This document shows, piece by piece, positions 17,715 to 26,823 of a stretch of 64,000 bases of DNA. Under the pieces are notes generated by a model. The model was not told the DNA's origin, made no database searches, and saw only the letters and a list, made by a program, of their open reading frames with translations. The position numbers and the translations under genes were made by a program. The DNA comes from Thiohalocapsa sp. GTDB taxonomy: Bacteria > Pseudomonadota > Gammaproteobacteria > Chromatiales > Chromatiaceae. The DNA is taken from NCBI GenBank assembly GCA_028277725.1, contig JANQFX010000028.1, forward strand, positions 1 through 64,000. The letters run 5' to 3'. The first letter of the stretch is position 1. Every line of letters begins with the position of its first letter.

Positions 17715-19502
17715 ATGACAAGAAACATCATCATAGACCTAGGCGCGATCGCTATCGTGGCTGCCGCGGCGCTAAGTTTGTCATGGATCGGCTATCAAGG
17801 CTGGAGTTGGGACGACGCGCACTATGTGCAGGCAGCCGAGCAGTGGGCCCGGTCGCCGCCCTACGTCGGTGACACGCACTGGGAGCTCCGGCTCGGGTTT
17901 GTCCTTCCTCTCGCAGGCTCCCTCTCTATATTTGGGTATAATGAAACCGCGCTGGTGGTTGCGCCAATCGCGTTTTATCTGGCGTTGCTCGCCGTCGTTT
18001 ATGCATTCGTTTATCGTCTCGTCGGTCGAATTGATGCGCTGAGTAGCGCCCTTGTCGTTGCCGCGAGTCCCTTAATGGCAGCTTGGGCGACGACGCCGAG
18101 AGTTGCGATTGCCGAAGCCTTTTACCTGACTCTCAGCTTCTTGCTATTTCTTGTGGTGGCGCTCCGGCGCGGGCGATCCGCGCCGTGGCTGATCGCGAGC
18201 GGGGTCCTGTTCGGATTGGCGTGGCTCACACGGGAATCGGCCATCGGTTTCGGGCTTGCGTTTGCCGTATTCTTCGTCCTGGGCAAGCCGGTACGACGGA
18301 GGGCGTACCTCTGGCTGGCTGCAGGTTTCTTCCTTGTCTTGGCGGGAGAGGCGGCGTTCTACGGCAAAACGACTGGGAATCCGCTCTACCGGTTGTACGT
18401 AGACCTCCACCACGGTGCGATCACTCCAACGGCCGGCCGAGGCACCGACGCGCAGCAGGTGATTGCGGATGCGACGGGCCGGACGGAACAGCAGATTCCT
18501 AAGGCCGACTCTAAGCGGCGTGTTAAGCGATCATCAGAAAGGGGGGCACAATCCTCGATCGGCGCGCAGCAGCGTGAGTCCGGCGCGGAATGCCTGGAGT
18601 CGCAGCCCGAGTTGTTGGAGCATCTAGATCGGTTCGTCGGCGCCCTAGGCCGCCACTTCGATCCCGCAAAGCTGTCGGGTGACGGCAGCGTTGCCTCTGT
18701 CTCGGTCCCCAAGATCGTCGAGCCTTTTCTCTTGTTTCTCGTCGAGCCCTATTACGGCATCCTGTTCTGGTTGCTGCTGCCGGCCTCGGTGTTTGTGCTC
18801 TTGGCGCCTGGCTTGGGTGAGAAGAAGCTCATCGTGGGCTTGTTGTTGCTGTTCGTCGCGTGCGCGATTCTGGCAAATCAATTCCTGTTGTACCTGCGAC
18901 CACTGCCTCGGTATTTTGGGTTCACCGTCGGTGCAGCTTCTATCATCGTCGGGCTTGCATTGGCGCGTCTGTGGTCAAGTGGCTGGCGGCGCACCGCGAT
19001 CTTGTTCTTCTGCCTGTTTTTCATCACAAGCGCGGTTTTCATGGAGTCGAGACGCGGGCTTGGGCTATACAATGAACGAAAGATGGTAAAGGCGGCGTCG
19101 ACTGCGCACCCAGTAGTATACACCGACGTCTTCACGGCACGAATGGCAGAGTTCTTCGTTCGGACGGGGAGTTTTTCCGGGGCGCTGACTGAGTGCCCCT
19201 CGGCGGGATCTGGATTCTTCTTTAGTTCCCAGCATCCCGGAGACCTATCCCACCTCACCGTGGTGTCTTACGGTTTGGTATTGGGCACTTCGACTCTGGT
19301 TTACGAGCACCAAGCGCCAGAACGGTGGCTTGGCCGGATATTGCGTTTGACCGGAGTCAGCGAGTATTTGTCAGCGTATACATTCAAGCGGCTGTCATTC
19401 CCTTATGGTACGGTCTTCCTGTTTGATGTAGGGTGGGTCCCACTTTGCGACGCAGGCTTTGTCTGTTCAGAAACTGAGACTGGAAGGAGGCGAGCGCGAT
19501 GA
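17715..19502 (+). CDS. GT39/ArnT-like membrane glycosyltransferase, first of tandem pair
   Basis: 595 aa polytopic protein of the dolichyl-phosphate-mannose/ArnT (GT39, GT-C fold) type. The first periplasmic loop has WDDAHYVQAAEQWA near residue 36; the acidic pair is the usual catalytic signature. About ten hydrophobic helices follow, then a soluble tail. A long hydrophilic, Ser/Arg/Gln-rich insertion at roughly residues 240-330 is unusual. Such enzymes use polyprenyl-phosphate sugars to glycosylate proteins or glycans in the periplasm. The acceptor here is unknown; PEP-CTERM proteins or the exopolysaccharide are reasonable guesses. It overlaps the next gene by ATGA. Confidence 0.75.
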   Translation: MTRNIIIDLGAIAIVAAAALSLSWIGYQGWSWDDAHYVQAAEQWARSPPYVGDTHWELRLGFVLPLAGSLSIFGYNETALVVAPIAFYLALLAVVYAFVYRLVGRIDALSSALVVAASPLMAAWATTPRVAIAEAFYLTLSFLLFLVVALRRGRSAPWLIASGVLFGLAWLTRESAIGFGLAFAVFFVLGKPVRRRAYLWLAAGFFLVLAGEAAFYGKTTGNPLYRLYVDLHHGAITPTAGRGTDAQQVIADATGRTEQQIPKADSKRRVKRSSERGAQSSIGAQQRESGAECLESQPELLEHLDRFVGALGRHFDPAKLSGDGSVASVSVPKIVEPFLLFLVEPYYGILFWLLLPASVFVLLAPGLGEKKLIVGLLLLFVACAILANQFLLYLRPLPRYFGFTVGAASIIVGLALARLWSSGWRRTAILFFCLFFITSAVFMESRRGLGLYNERKMVKAASTAHPVVYTDVFTARMAEFFVRTGSFSGALTECPSAGSGFFFSSQHPGDLSHLTVVSYGLVLGTSTLVYEHQAPERWLGRILRLTGVSEYLSAYTFKRLSFPYGTVFLFDVGWVPLCDAGFVCSETETGRRRAR

Positions 19503-21139
19503 CTAAGACAGTTGCCGGTGGAAAGGTGTTCGGTGTACTGGCGTTTCTTGGTTTTGCACTTGTCGCGACGGTGTTCTTGTTCAGCGCGCCAATGTCAGGG
19601 AATTTCGCGTGGTCCGATGCGCCGCGCCATGCGATGAATGGTATCTTCGTTCTGGATTTGGTGAAGGCCCTACCGTTCTCGGATCCTCGAGGCTGGGCGG
19701 AGAGTTACTACATTCAGTACCCGGCGCTGTCGATACTGTTCTATCCACCTCTGTTCTCAGGGATATTGGCGGGCTTGTATGAGACCTTTGGGTTTTCCCA
19801 CGCCACCGCCCAGGCGACCGTCGCGTTTTTTCACTTCGCGCTGTTGGCCGCGGTGTTCGTGCTTGCACGTCGCTGGATGCCACTAGGGTATGCATTTGGG
19901 GCGGCGCTTGTGTTGGGTGTCTCGCCTGAGGTTTCCCTGTGGGCGCGTCAAGTGATGCTGGATATACCAGCTTACGCGTGGCTACTGTGGAGTGTCGTGT
20001 TCCTGTTTCGTTATGTGCAAACGGAGCGAATGCTGGACCTCGTGGTGTTCGTGGCTCTTTACTTGGCCTCGCTCTACACGAAGCAAAATGGCGTTTTCGC
20101 GCTCCTTCCGATGTTGTTCCTACTCCTGCAGGCAAAGGGGTGGCGACATCTGGTCAGTGTACGAGTGCTGTCTGTTGCGGCAGCTTTTGTCATCGCGCTC
20201 GTTCCTCTTGTGGTATTGCAAATCAAGTTCGGGGGCGTAAACACGGAGTCACTGATCGGGGGCGAGCGCGATGATCTTGCACGTACGTCTTTTGCTGCGT
20301 GGATGTTCTATGCCAAGCAATTGCCAAGCCAGTTGGGCTGGCCGAGCGTGTCGCTCGCGATAATCTATTGGATCGCCGTGGCGGCTAGGGGGAAGAAATG
20401 GATTCCGGGCCCTGAACTGGCGTTCTTGCTGCTCTGGTTTGTTAGCGGGTATGTGTTTTTTTCGCTTGTGATGGTTCGCGAACCCCGTCATGACCTGATG
20501 GCCCTGTGGCCAGTTGCGATTTTCGCTTTGCTGGGGTTGCGCGTCGTCATGGAGGGGTTCTTAGGCAAGTTCTCGGCATGGTCGACATGGGCGGCGCCGC
20601 TTGGACTGGGCCTGCTGACCATGGGGTGGGGGTTGACTGCGGTGGCGGTTCCACGTGTCGATGGCTATGGGGGTGTTGCGGCGTACGTGGTAGAGCGGAC
20701 CCCGCGTGACAGCAATATTCTGTTCAGCGGGTATCGAGACGGCAATTTCGTGTTCGCGGTGAGGTCGGAGGACCGAGGAGATGTCGGCGTCCTGCGAGCA
20801 GACAAACTGCTGTTGCGGCTCTCGATTGAGCGTGAGCGGGGGGTAGAAGTCGTTGAGAAGAGCCGCGCGGAGTTATTGGGCGACTTGGCCCGCTACCGCG
20901 TGCGGTACGTTGTGGCACAACCCGATTTTTGGGGGGATTTGGCCTCGATGAGGTTGTTCTCGGATACGCTTGAGGATTCTGCGGTGTTTCGCCTTGTGAA
21001 GGAGATCGAGGTAGAGGCCAACTACGAGAATACGGACAAGAGGCTTCGGATTTACGAGTTCCTGGGCGAAATCGCGGACGAGCCCGATCCAGTGCGGCTG
21101 GAAATGGTTGGCATCGGCGAGACGTTCTCCGAAGAATGA
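19499..21139 (+). CDS. GT39-like membrane glycosyltransferase, second of tandem pair
   Basis: 546 aa polytopic membrane protein of the same class as its upstream neighbour. The first loop reads WSDAPRHAMNGIFVLD near residue 39, with Asp in the expected catalytic place. The motif YPALSILFYPPLF and the hydrophobic pattern fit GT39 enzymes. The C-terminal 140 residues are soluble. GGAAGGAGG precedes the ATG, which overlaps the upstream stop, so the two are co-translated. They are not near-identical copies, so this is not a recent duplication. Composition is A/T-richer than the genes at 5-15 kb. Confidence 0.75.
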   Translation: MTKTVAGGKVFGVLAFLGFALVATVFLFSAPMSGNFAWSDAPRHAMNGIFVLDLVKALPFSDPRGWAESYYIQYPALSILFYPPLFSGILAGLYETFGFSHATAQATVAFFHFALLAAVFVLARRWMPLGYAFGAALVLGVSPEVSLWARQVMLDIPAYAWLLWSVVFLFRYVQTERMLDLVVFVALYLASLYTKQNGVFALLPMLFLLLQAKGWRHLVSVRVLSVAAAFVIALVPLVVLQIKFGGVNTESLIGGERDDLARTSFAAWMFYAKQLPSQLGWPSVSLAIIYWIAVAARGKKWIPGPELAFLLLWFVSGYVFFSLVMVREPRHDLMALWPVAIFALLGLRVVMEGFLGKFSAWSTWAAPLGLGLLTMGWGLTAVAVPRVDGYGGVAAYVVERTPRDSNILFSGYRDGNFVFAVRSEDRGDVGVLRADKLLLRLSIERERGVEVVEKSRAELLGDLARYRVRYVVAQPDFWGDLASMRLFSDTLEDSAVFRLVKEIEVEANYENTDKRLRIYEFLGEIADEPDPVRLEMVGIGETFSEE

Positions 21140-21241
21140 GGACGTACATCACCCCCTTCGAGAGCGGCTTGGCCCCTGCCTGGCCCGCGACGTCGTGCTC
21201 GCCGTTGCCGGTGTTCAGGATGGATGGACTGGCTCGCCCGA

Positions 21242-21724
21242 TCAGTAGCGACCGCCGGATTTCATCATGTAGTTGCGCATCTCGGCGCTCTCGAGGTTCA
21301 CGCGCATCAGGTTGGAATGGGTGATGCGGAAGATGGCGCGCATGATCTTGTAGACCAACCGAGGCTGGCTGGCGATGAGCTCCTCGAAGGCCTCCGGCTC
21401 CAGCGTCAAGACCAGGCTATCGACGTCGGTGCAGAGGGCGGCACGGCGCGGCGAGCCATCGACGAAGGCGCGGGTGCCGGCGCACTCGCCGATGCGCATC
21501 TGATACACGGTCTCCTCGCTGCCGTGCACGTTCTTGCAGACATTGAGCTTGCCCCGGGCGAGCACGAACAGGGTGCGCCGGTGTTCGCCCTCGCGCACTA
21601 GGGTGCCACCGGCGGGTACGGGGGTCACGCCCACGGCGCCTGCGAGTGCCTGGCACTCGTCTGGTGTCAGCTCGGCGCCGAGCGTGGAAAGGGCCAGGGC
21701 CTCGGGGATGTTCAGATCGGTCAT
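21242..21724 (-). CDS. Stand-alone cyclic nucleotide-binding domain protein
   Basis: 160 aa protein made almost entirely of a cyclic nucleotide-binding (CAP-ED) fold, about residues 15-135. Marks are VPAGGTLVREGEHRRTLFVLARGKLNV for the first strands and the following turn, and RIGECAGTRAFVDGSPRRAAL for the phosphate-binding cassette region. There is no helix-turn-helix or other output domain, so it is not a Crp-type transcription factor by itself. It may bind a nucleotide and act on a partner protein. It converges with the glycosyltransferase gene and lies between the exopolysaccharide block and argE. Confidence 0.8.
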   Translation of the reverse strand: MTDLNIPEALALSTLGAELTPDECQALAGAVGVTPVPAGGTLVREGEHRRTLFVLARGKLNVCKNVHGSEETVYQMRIGECAGTRAFVDGSPRRAALCTDVDSLVLTLEPEAFEELIASQPRLVYKIMRAIFRITHSNLMRVNLESAEMRNYMMKSGGRY

Positions 21725-21766
21725 GGGTCTTCACCTGCGGTTCGATGCTTACCCGGGTGATGTCCG

Positions 21767-21792
21767 AAAAACCCCGGGGTGCGAATACCCGG
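21767..21792 (-). terminator. Possible rho-independent terminator after argE
   Basis: On the - strand, about 105 bases past the argE stop, a short stem (CCGGGT with ACCCCGG, one bulged base, loop ATTCGC) is followed by GG and five T. The stem pairs 87-92 with 74-80 (last two digits of 217xx). It is short and imperfect, so the call is tentative. Confidence 0.4.
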
Positions 21793-21896
21793 AAGTTTAC
21801 CCCGCAATCGCGCCAGCCAGGGGCGTGATCTCGGCCGGGCGCAGGACGTCGCGGACGACCTGCGTGCCATCGACCGATCTCCGCTGGGGGCGCGCC

Positions 21897-23066
21897 TCAG
21901 TCGTCGATACAGAAGCGCCGGATCAGCGCCCGCAGCACGCCGAGCATGGGCTCGATGCGGTCGACCGCCAGGAACTCGTCCGGCTGATGCGCCTGCGCCA
22001 CGTCCCCGGGGCCGAGCACGACCGTCTGCATGCCCATGGCGTTGAAGTAGGGCGCCTCGGTGCCGAAGTTCGCGGTCTCGGCGGCGTGGCCGGTGATCGC
22101 CTCGGATGCCTGTACGATGGCCGCAGTGGACGGCGTATCGGCCGGCGGAATGCTCTCGAACAGGGGTTCGACCGACCAGTCGAGCCCACGCCGCTCGGCC
22201 ACCCCCGAGACACAGCGACGCAAGGCCTCGCGGAGTTCGGCCGGGTCCTGGTGGGGCAGGGGGCGGATGTCCACGTGCAGCTCGCACTGGCCGCAGATGC
22301 GGTTGAAGTTGTCGCCGCCGTGGATGTGCCCGCAGTTCAGCGTCGGCCAGGCGACGGCGAAGGCAGGGTCGCGGTGTTCGCGCTTGAGGTCGTCGCGCCA
22401 GGCGAGCACACCCGTCAGCACCTCGTGCATGCCCTCCAGGGCGCTATTGCCGAGGCTGGGGTCGCTGGCATGTCCGCTTTGGCCGACCAGACGCACGATC
22501 TCGGCCATGACCCCTTTGTGCGCCCGCACGGGTCGCAGGCCCGTCGGCTCACCGATGAGGGCATAGCGCCCGAGGGGCCGGCCAGCCTCCACCAGGGCGC
22601 GGGCGCCGTGCATGGACGACTCCTCGTCTGCGGTCGCCAGGATCATCAGCGGGTGCTTGAGCCGGCCTGCATCCAGCCCCCGCGCGGCCTCGATGGCCAG
22701 CGCGAGGAAGCTCTTCATGTCCGAGGTGCCGAGGCCGTAGAGCTTGCCGCCGTCCTCGGTGAGCCTGAGTGGATCGTGCCGCCACAGCGCCGCGTCGAAG
22801 GGGACGGTGTCGGAGTGGCCGGCCAGCACCAGCCCGCCGGGGCCGCTGCCCAGGGTGCCAAGCAGGTTCGCCTTGTCCGGGTGCCCCGGTATGTCCAGCC
22901 ATTCGACCCGAAAGCCGGCGGCGGCCAGCCAGTCCGCCAGGGGCTCGAGCACCGGGCGGTTGCTCTGGTCCCACTGCGGATTGACGCTGCTGACGCTCGG
23001 GATGGAGATCAGGCGCGACAGCATGTTCTCGAGGGGCGGCGCCTCGGTGGCGGGGATGTGGCTCAT
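21897..23066 (-). CDS. argE: Acetylornithine deacetylase
   Basis: 389 aa M20-family metallohydrolase that releases acetate from N-acetylornithine in linear arginine synthesis. Metal and catalytic residues lie in VLAGHSDTVPFD (His and Asp), YGLGTSDMKSF (Asp), TADEESSMHGA (Glu-Glu) and near the C-terminus NFGTEAPYFNAMG, with a His in the final part. Length is typical. The frame is open to 23240, but the ATG at 23066 (MSHIPATEAPP) fits the family; the upstream part has shadow-frame composition. It is divergent from the RNA methyltransferase gene. Confidence 0.93.
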   Translation of the reverse strand: MSHIPATEAPPLENMLSRLISIPSVSSVNPQWDQSNRPVLEPLADWLAAAGFRVEWLDIPGHPDKANLLGTLGSGPGGLVLAGHSDTVPFDAALWRHDPLRLTEDGGKLYGLGTSDMKSFLALAIEAARGLDAGRLKHPLMILATADEESSMHGARALVEAGRPLGRYALIGEPTGLRPVRAHKGVMAEIVRLVGQSGHASDPSLGNSALEGMHEVLTGVLAWRDDLKREHRDPAFAVAWPTLNCGHIHGGDNFNRICGQCELHVDIRPLPHQDPAELREALRRCVSGVAERRGLDWSVEPLFESIPPADTPSTAAIVQASEAITGHAAETANFGTEAPYFNAMGMQTVVLGPGDVAQAHQPDEFLAVDRIEPMLGVLRALIRRFCIDD

Positions 23067-23273
23067 GGGCTGGTGTTCTGCTCTGTGATGCGTTGGCGTC
23101 CGGATGCGCTTCGCAGTGGATCGTATTGACGCGGATAGGGCTCGCATTGAATGCGGACTCGGTGTGAACCGGGTGCGAACAGGGCGCAGCGGGTGCCCAC
23201 GCGGGTCGACTCCGGTTACATTGCCCCGTTTTCGCGCCATTTCAGCCCCGAGCCGCAGGTGTCCCCGTCGCCC

Positions 23274-24794
23274 ATGACCCGAACAGCATCGTCAGACCAT
23301 CCCCGAACCGAGCGGCCAAATCGTCGCGGTACCAAGCCAGTGGCGTCCGCTGCCGCGCTCGAGGCCGCCTTACAGCGCTACCGGCCCCTGTTCGGCGAGT
23401 TCACCGACGACTGGGATGGCCTCATCGACAGCCTACAGCGACCGCTGCCGACCTGCATCTGGAGCCGGCCCGGACGTCTCGACACTGAGGCAATGGCCGA
23501 CCTGCTGCGCGAGGAGGGTCTGGACCCGCACCCGGTGCGCTGGCTCGCGGATGCGCCCGGCACGACCTTGAACCTGCCGGCGGAGGTGAGCGCCGGTCGG
23601 CACTGGTGGTACTGCGCCGGCCTCGCGCATGCGCAGGAGGCGGTGTCCCAGTTGCCGGTGTTGCTGCTGGAGCCTGCGCCGGGTCAGCGGGTGTTGGACA
23701 TGTGCGCGGCCCCGGGTGGAAAGACGGCGCAGATCGCCCTGGCGATGGGCAACCGTGGCACGGTGCTCGCCAACGACTTCTCCCCCGAGCGCATCGCCGC
23801 GCTGCAGGGGAATCTGGACCGCCTCGGCGTCGTCAACGTCAGCACCACTTGGTACCACGGCGGCAACTACCCCGTCGCTGCCGGGCCCTTCGATCGCATC
23901 CTCGTCGACGCGCCCTGCTCCAGCGAGGGCACCCTGAGGCGCAACCGCAGCCTCGTGGACAAGATCGGCCCGGCGCGCAGCGCCCGCATGGCCAGCCGGC
24001 AGCGGGCGCTGCTGCGCAAGGCCGTCAAGCTGTGTCGGCCGGGCGGGCGCGTCGTCTACTCCACCTGCACCTTCGCGCCGGAGGAGAACGAACTGGTGGT
24101 GGCGGACATGCTGGAGCAGCTCGGCGGCCGGCTGCGCCTCGTACCCGCGACGGTGCCCGGGCTGCGCACTGGTCCCGGCGTCACCCGCTGGCAGGGGCGG
24201 CAGCTGTCGGAGGCGCTCGCGGGCTGTCTGCGGGTCTGGCCGCAGCACAACGACACCGGCGGGTTCTTCATCGCCGTGCTGGAGAAGGCCGAGGACGCCC
24301 CCTGCGTGCCGGAGCCGGAGCCCCTGGCGCTTCGCCTGGCCGACGGGGACGCGCGCTGGTGCGGGGAGGTCGCCGCCCACTATGGGCTTGAGGCACCCAT
24401 CGAGGCGCGCTACTTGGCGCACCGCCAGACCCGCCGCGGCCTGCACCTGGTGGCACCGGACCATGCCCCGCCGACGGCCCCCGCGCCCCAGGGCAGCGGG
24501 CTGTTCTTCCACCGCACCAACGTCCGCCCGCCCAAGCTCACCACCGCGGGTGCCCTACTGCTCGGCGCAGGGGCCACCCGGCAGGTCCTGGACCTGGACG
24601 ACCCGGCCGCGCGCGACGCCTACCTGCGCCGGGAGACCCTGACACCCACGGCTCGGCAGCGTTGCGGCTGCCGGGCGAGGCAGGTCATCGTTCGCCACCG
24701 CGGGTTCCCGCTGGGCGTCGCGGTGCTCCACCGCTCCGGCGACCTGGAGAGCCTGTTTCCGCGCAAGTGGAGCGGGTGCACCGCGGGTGGCTGA
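23274..24794 (+). CDS. RsmF/NOP2-Sun-like RNA (cytosine-5) methyltransferase
   Basis: 506 aa SAM-dependent RNA m5C methyltransferase. The SAM-binding motif I is MCAAPGGKTAQIALAMG. The two cysteines of the family are present: VDAPCSSEG (motif IV) and VYSTCTFAPEENE (motif VI, catalytic). A C-terminal region from about residue 330 resembles the RNA-binding tail of RsmF (YebU), which methylates C1407 of 16S rRNA. The exact target here is inference. The ATG at 23274 is the first that gives a sensible N-terminus. Confidence 0.85.
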   Translation: MTRTASSDHPRTERPNRRGTKPVASAAALEAALQRYRPLFGEFTDDWDGLIDSLQRPLPTCIWSRPGRLDTEAMADLLREEGLDPHPVRWLADAPGTTLNLPAEVSAGRHWWYCAGLAHAQEAVSQLPVLLLEPAPGQRVLDMCAAPGGKTAQIALAMGNRGTVLANDFSPERIAALQGNLDRLGVVNVSTTWYHGGNYPVAAGPFDRILVDAPCSSEGTLRRNRSLVDKIGPARSARMASRQRALLRKAVKLCRPGGRVVYSTCTFAPEENELVVADMLEQLGGRLRLVPATVPGLRTGPGVTRWQGRQLSEALAGCLRVWPQHNDTGGFFIAVLEKAEDAPCVPEPEPLALRLADGDARWCGEVAAHYGLEAPIEARYLAHRQTRRGLHLVAPDHAPPTAPAPQGSGLFFHRTNVRPPKLTTAGALLLGAGATRQVLDLDDPAARDAYLRRETLTPTARQRCGCRARQVIVRHRGFPLGVAVLHRSGDLESLFPRKWSGCTAGG

Positions 24795-24968
24795 GGGACG
24801 TTCGCCTAGCGCCGATCGCGGGTAAGCGGTAGAGATCCGTCATCGCCTTGTCATCGGTGCTCGTGCAGCTCGCGTTAGGATAGGCCCCGGTCGGCGGCGA
24901 CCGACCCGGCCCATCAGGCCGCCCCCGCCCCGATCGTGCGCTGCCTCAGCCCGCCCTCGGAGACCGAC

Positions 24969-26429
24969 ATGGCGAAGAAGAAGGACAACAATCGGAAACT
25001 GGCCATCGATCCCCAGGTGCCGCTGTTCTGGCGGCCGCTCGGCGACGCGGGTATCGGCCACGACCTCGACGAGCACAACAGCGCCGTGGTGGCGGAGTTC
25101 GCGCGCCTGATCAAGGCCGGCGAGCGTAGCACCGTCACCCAGGCCATCAAGCGTTGGCCGCCGCCGCATCTGGTGGCGCTGTTCGTGCACTTGCCGCTGA
25201 AGCGCGCGCGCAAGCTCATGGTCTGGCTCGACAAGTATCAGACCCGCGTGGTCGCGGAGCTGAACCCGTCTTTCCGGTCCGCGCTGCTGGAGGACTGCAC
25301 GGTGCAGCGCCTGGCCGAGGTGTTCGACGGCATGGAGCCGGAGGAGATTGTCGATCACCTCGACGAACTCCCCGAGGAGGTGCAGCTGGAGGTGCTGCCG
25401 AAGCTGGACCAGCGCGGCGCCGTCGAGAACCTTCGCGGCTACCGGGATGAATCCGCCGGCAGCATCATGAGCCGCAAGTTCGTCGCCGTCCCCGCGGACT
25501 GGACGGTCGGCCAGGTGGCGCACGAGATCCGTGCCAATGCCCAGGCCATCGAGAAACTCTACGCGGTCAACGTCGTCGACGCCGAACACCGCCCGGTGGG
25601 TTACCTGCGGCTGCGGGATCTGGTGCTCTCGCCGAGGGATGCGCTGGTATCCGACGTCATGAACACGGACTTCATCGGTGTCGGTCCGGATACCGATCAG
25701 GAAGAGGTCGCCAAGCTCGCCGACCGGTACGAGTTGTCCGTCGTGCCCGTGGTGGACGCGGATGGGCGCCTCATCGGTCGCATCACGCCCAAGCAGCTTA
25801 GGCGCGTGTTGCGCGAGGAGGCCGAGGAGGACCTCAACCTCATGGCTGGCCTGCCGGCGGACACGCGCCCGGACGAATCCATTCGGCGCATCGTGCGGGG
25901 CCGTATCCCCTGGCTGCTCATCGGGCTTGCCGGTGCCAGCCTGTCGGCGACGGTGGTCGGCGCCTTCGAGGGCCAGTTGGAGCGGGCGGCGATCCTCGCG
26001 AGCTTCATTCCGATCGTCATGTCCATGGCCGGCAACGCCGGCATCCAGGCGAGCACGGTCGCGGTGCAGGGGCTGTCGACCGGCACGGTCAAGTTTAGCG
26101 ACCTGGGCTGGCGGCTCGGTAAGGAGCTCGCCGCCGCCGCCACCAACGGTGCCATCGCCGCCTCCGTGCTGATCCTGCTGGTCCTCGGTGTGGCGCAGCT
26201 CATGGACTTCGACGCCCCGATGGTGCTGGCCCTGAGCGCGGGCCTGTCGCTGCTGACCGTGGTGTTGGTGGCCGTCGCCGTCGGCGCGACCGTGCCCATC
26301 ATCCTGGACAAGCTCGGCATCGATCCGGCCATGGCCGTAGGCGTGTTCATCACCACCGGCAACGATATCCTGTCGGTGATGATCTTCTTCCTGATGATGT
26401 CGCTGTTCTATCTGCCGCTCTTGCCCTGA
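24969..26429 (+). CDS. mgtE: MgtE-family magnesium transporter
   Basis: 486 aa protein with the full MgtE layout. An acidic superhelical N-domain (about 20-150) includes EEIVDHLDELPEEVQLEVL. A pair of CBS domains (about 155-275) includes SVVPVVDADGRLIGRIT. A five-helix membrane domain forms the C-terminal 180 residues, with MAGNAGIQASTVAVQGLSTG in the pore region. It imports Mg2+ and is gated by Mg2+ binding to its cytoplasmic domains. The ATG at 24969 (MAKKKDNN) follows a GGAG-containing sequence; the upstream extension is not coding-like. No M-box riboswitch was recognised upstream. Confidence 0.93.
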   Translation: MAKKKDNNRKLAIDPQVPLFWRPLGDAGIGHDLDEHNSAVVAEFARLIKAGERSTVTQAIKRWPPPHLVALFVHLPLKRARKLMVWLDKYQTRVVAELNPSFRSALLEDCTVQRLAEVFDGMEPEEIVDHLDELPEEVQLEVLPKLDQRGAVENLRGYRDESAGSIMSRKFVAVPADWTVGQVAHEIRANAQAIEKLYAVNVVDAEHRPVGYLRLRDLVLSPRDALVSDVMNTDFIGVGPDTDQEEVAKLADRYELSVVPVVDADGRLIGRITPKQLRRVLREEAEEDLNLMAGLPADTRPDESIRRIVRGRIPWLLIGLAGASLSATVVGAFEGQLERAAILASFIPIVMSMAGNAGIQASTVAVQGLSTGTVKFSDLGWRLGKELAAAATNGAIAASVLILLVLGVAQLMDFDAPMVLALSAGLSLLTVVLVAVAVGATVPIILDKLGIDPAMAVGVFITTGNDILSVMIFFLMMSLFYLPLLP

Positions 26430-26521
26430 CCCCGCGGCGTCTCGCGATGTCGGCGGGTGTTATGGAGCCCGATGGCGCCGCGTGCTAGCCTGATCCGCTT
26501 TACAAGACGTCCCATCGCGCC

Positions 26522-26809
26522 GTGGCGAATACCGATCTGCTCGACCAATTGCTGAAGCTCCTCGCCGAACTCACCGAGGAGTCCGAGGGCTACCTGGATC
26601 GCGAGGATGATCCGCAGCTCTGGTACAACCGCGGTTACGCCAACGGCATGGCCGCGGCGCTCACGGAACTCGGTCACGGCGAGGCCGTCGGCCGCACCGT
26701 CGAAGCGGACCCCTATGACGCCGCCCGCGATCAGACCCATCTGCCCTGGGGCAAGGCCTACGAGCACGGACGCGAGATGGGGGAACGGGAGGCCCGTGAG
26801 GTGCTTTAG
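26522..26809 (+). CDS. Small acidic hypothetical protein
   Basis: 95 aa protein starting with GTG. It has an amphipathic helix with [16 protein letters not shown], an acidic stretch, and the phrase [18 protein letters not shown]. It ends in a charged helix, [15 protein letters not shown]. No known domain is recognised. Even amino-acid usage, the helix pattern and its place as the only sensible frame between mgtE and xthA support a real gene. No clear ribosome-binding site precedes the GTG. Confidence 0.6.
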   Translation: MANTDLLDQLLKLLAELTEESEGYLDREDDPQLWYNRGYANGMAAALTELGHGEAVGRTVEADPYDAARDQTHLPWGKAYEHGREMGEREAREVL

Positions 26810-26823
26810 TCTCGCGAAAAGTA

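Noticed and set aside
17446..17718. 90-residue open frame before the first GT39 gene
   Set aside because: Gly/Arg-rich, no ribosome-binding site or domain, and overlaps the next start; probably chance.
21534..23129. 531-residue open frame on the + strand across argE
   Set aside because: It is antisense to argE, which has all catalytic motifs. The + strand product is His/Arg/Gly-rich with no domain, as expected from GC-rich shadow frames.
24300..24330. VPEPEP string inside the RNA methyltransferase
   Set aside because: It lies in a mid-protein linker with no hydrophobic helix after it; chance Pro/Glu composition.
24795..24968. Possible magnesium riboswitch (M-box) upstream of mgtE
   Set aside because: Only a small CGGTCG/CGACCG stem is seen; none of the M-box core was recognised, and the spacer is short.
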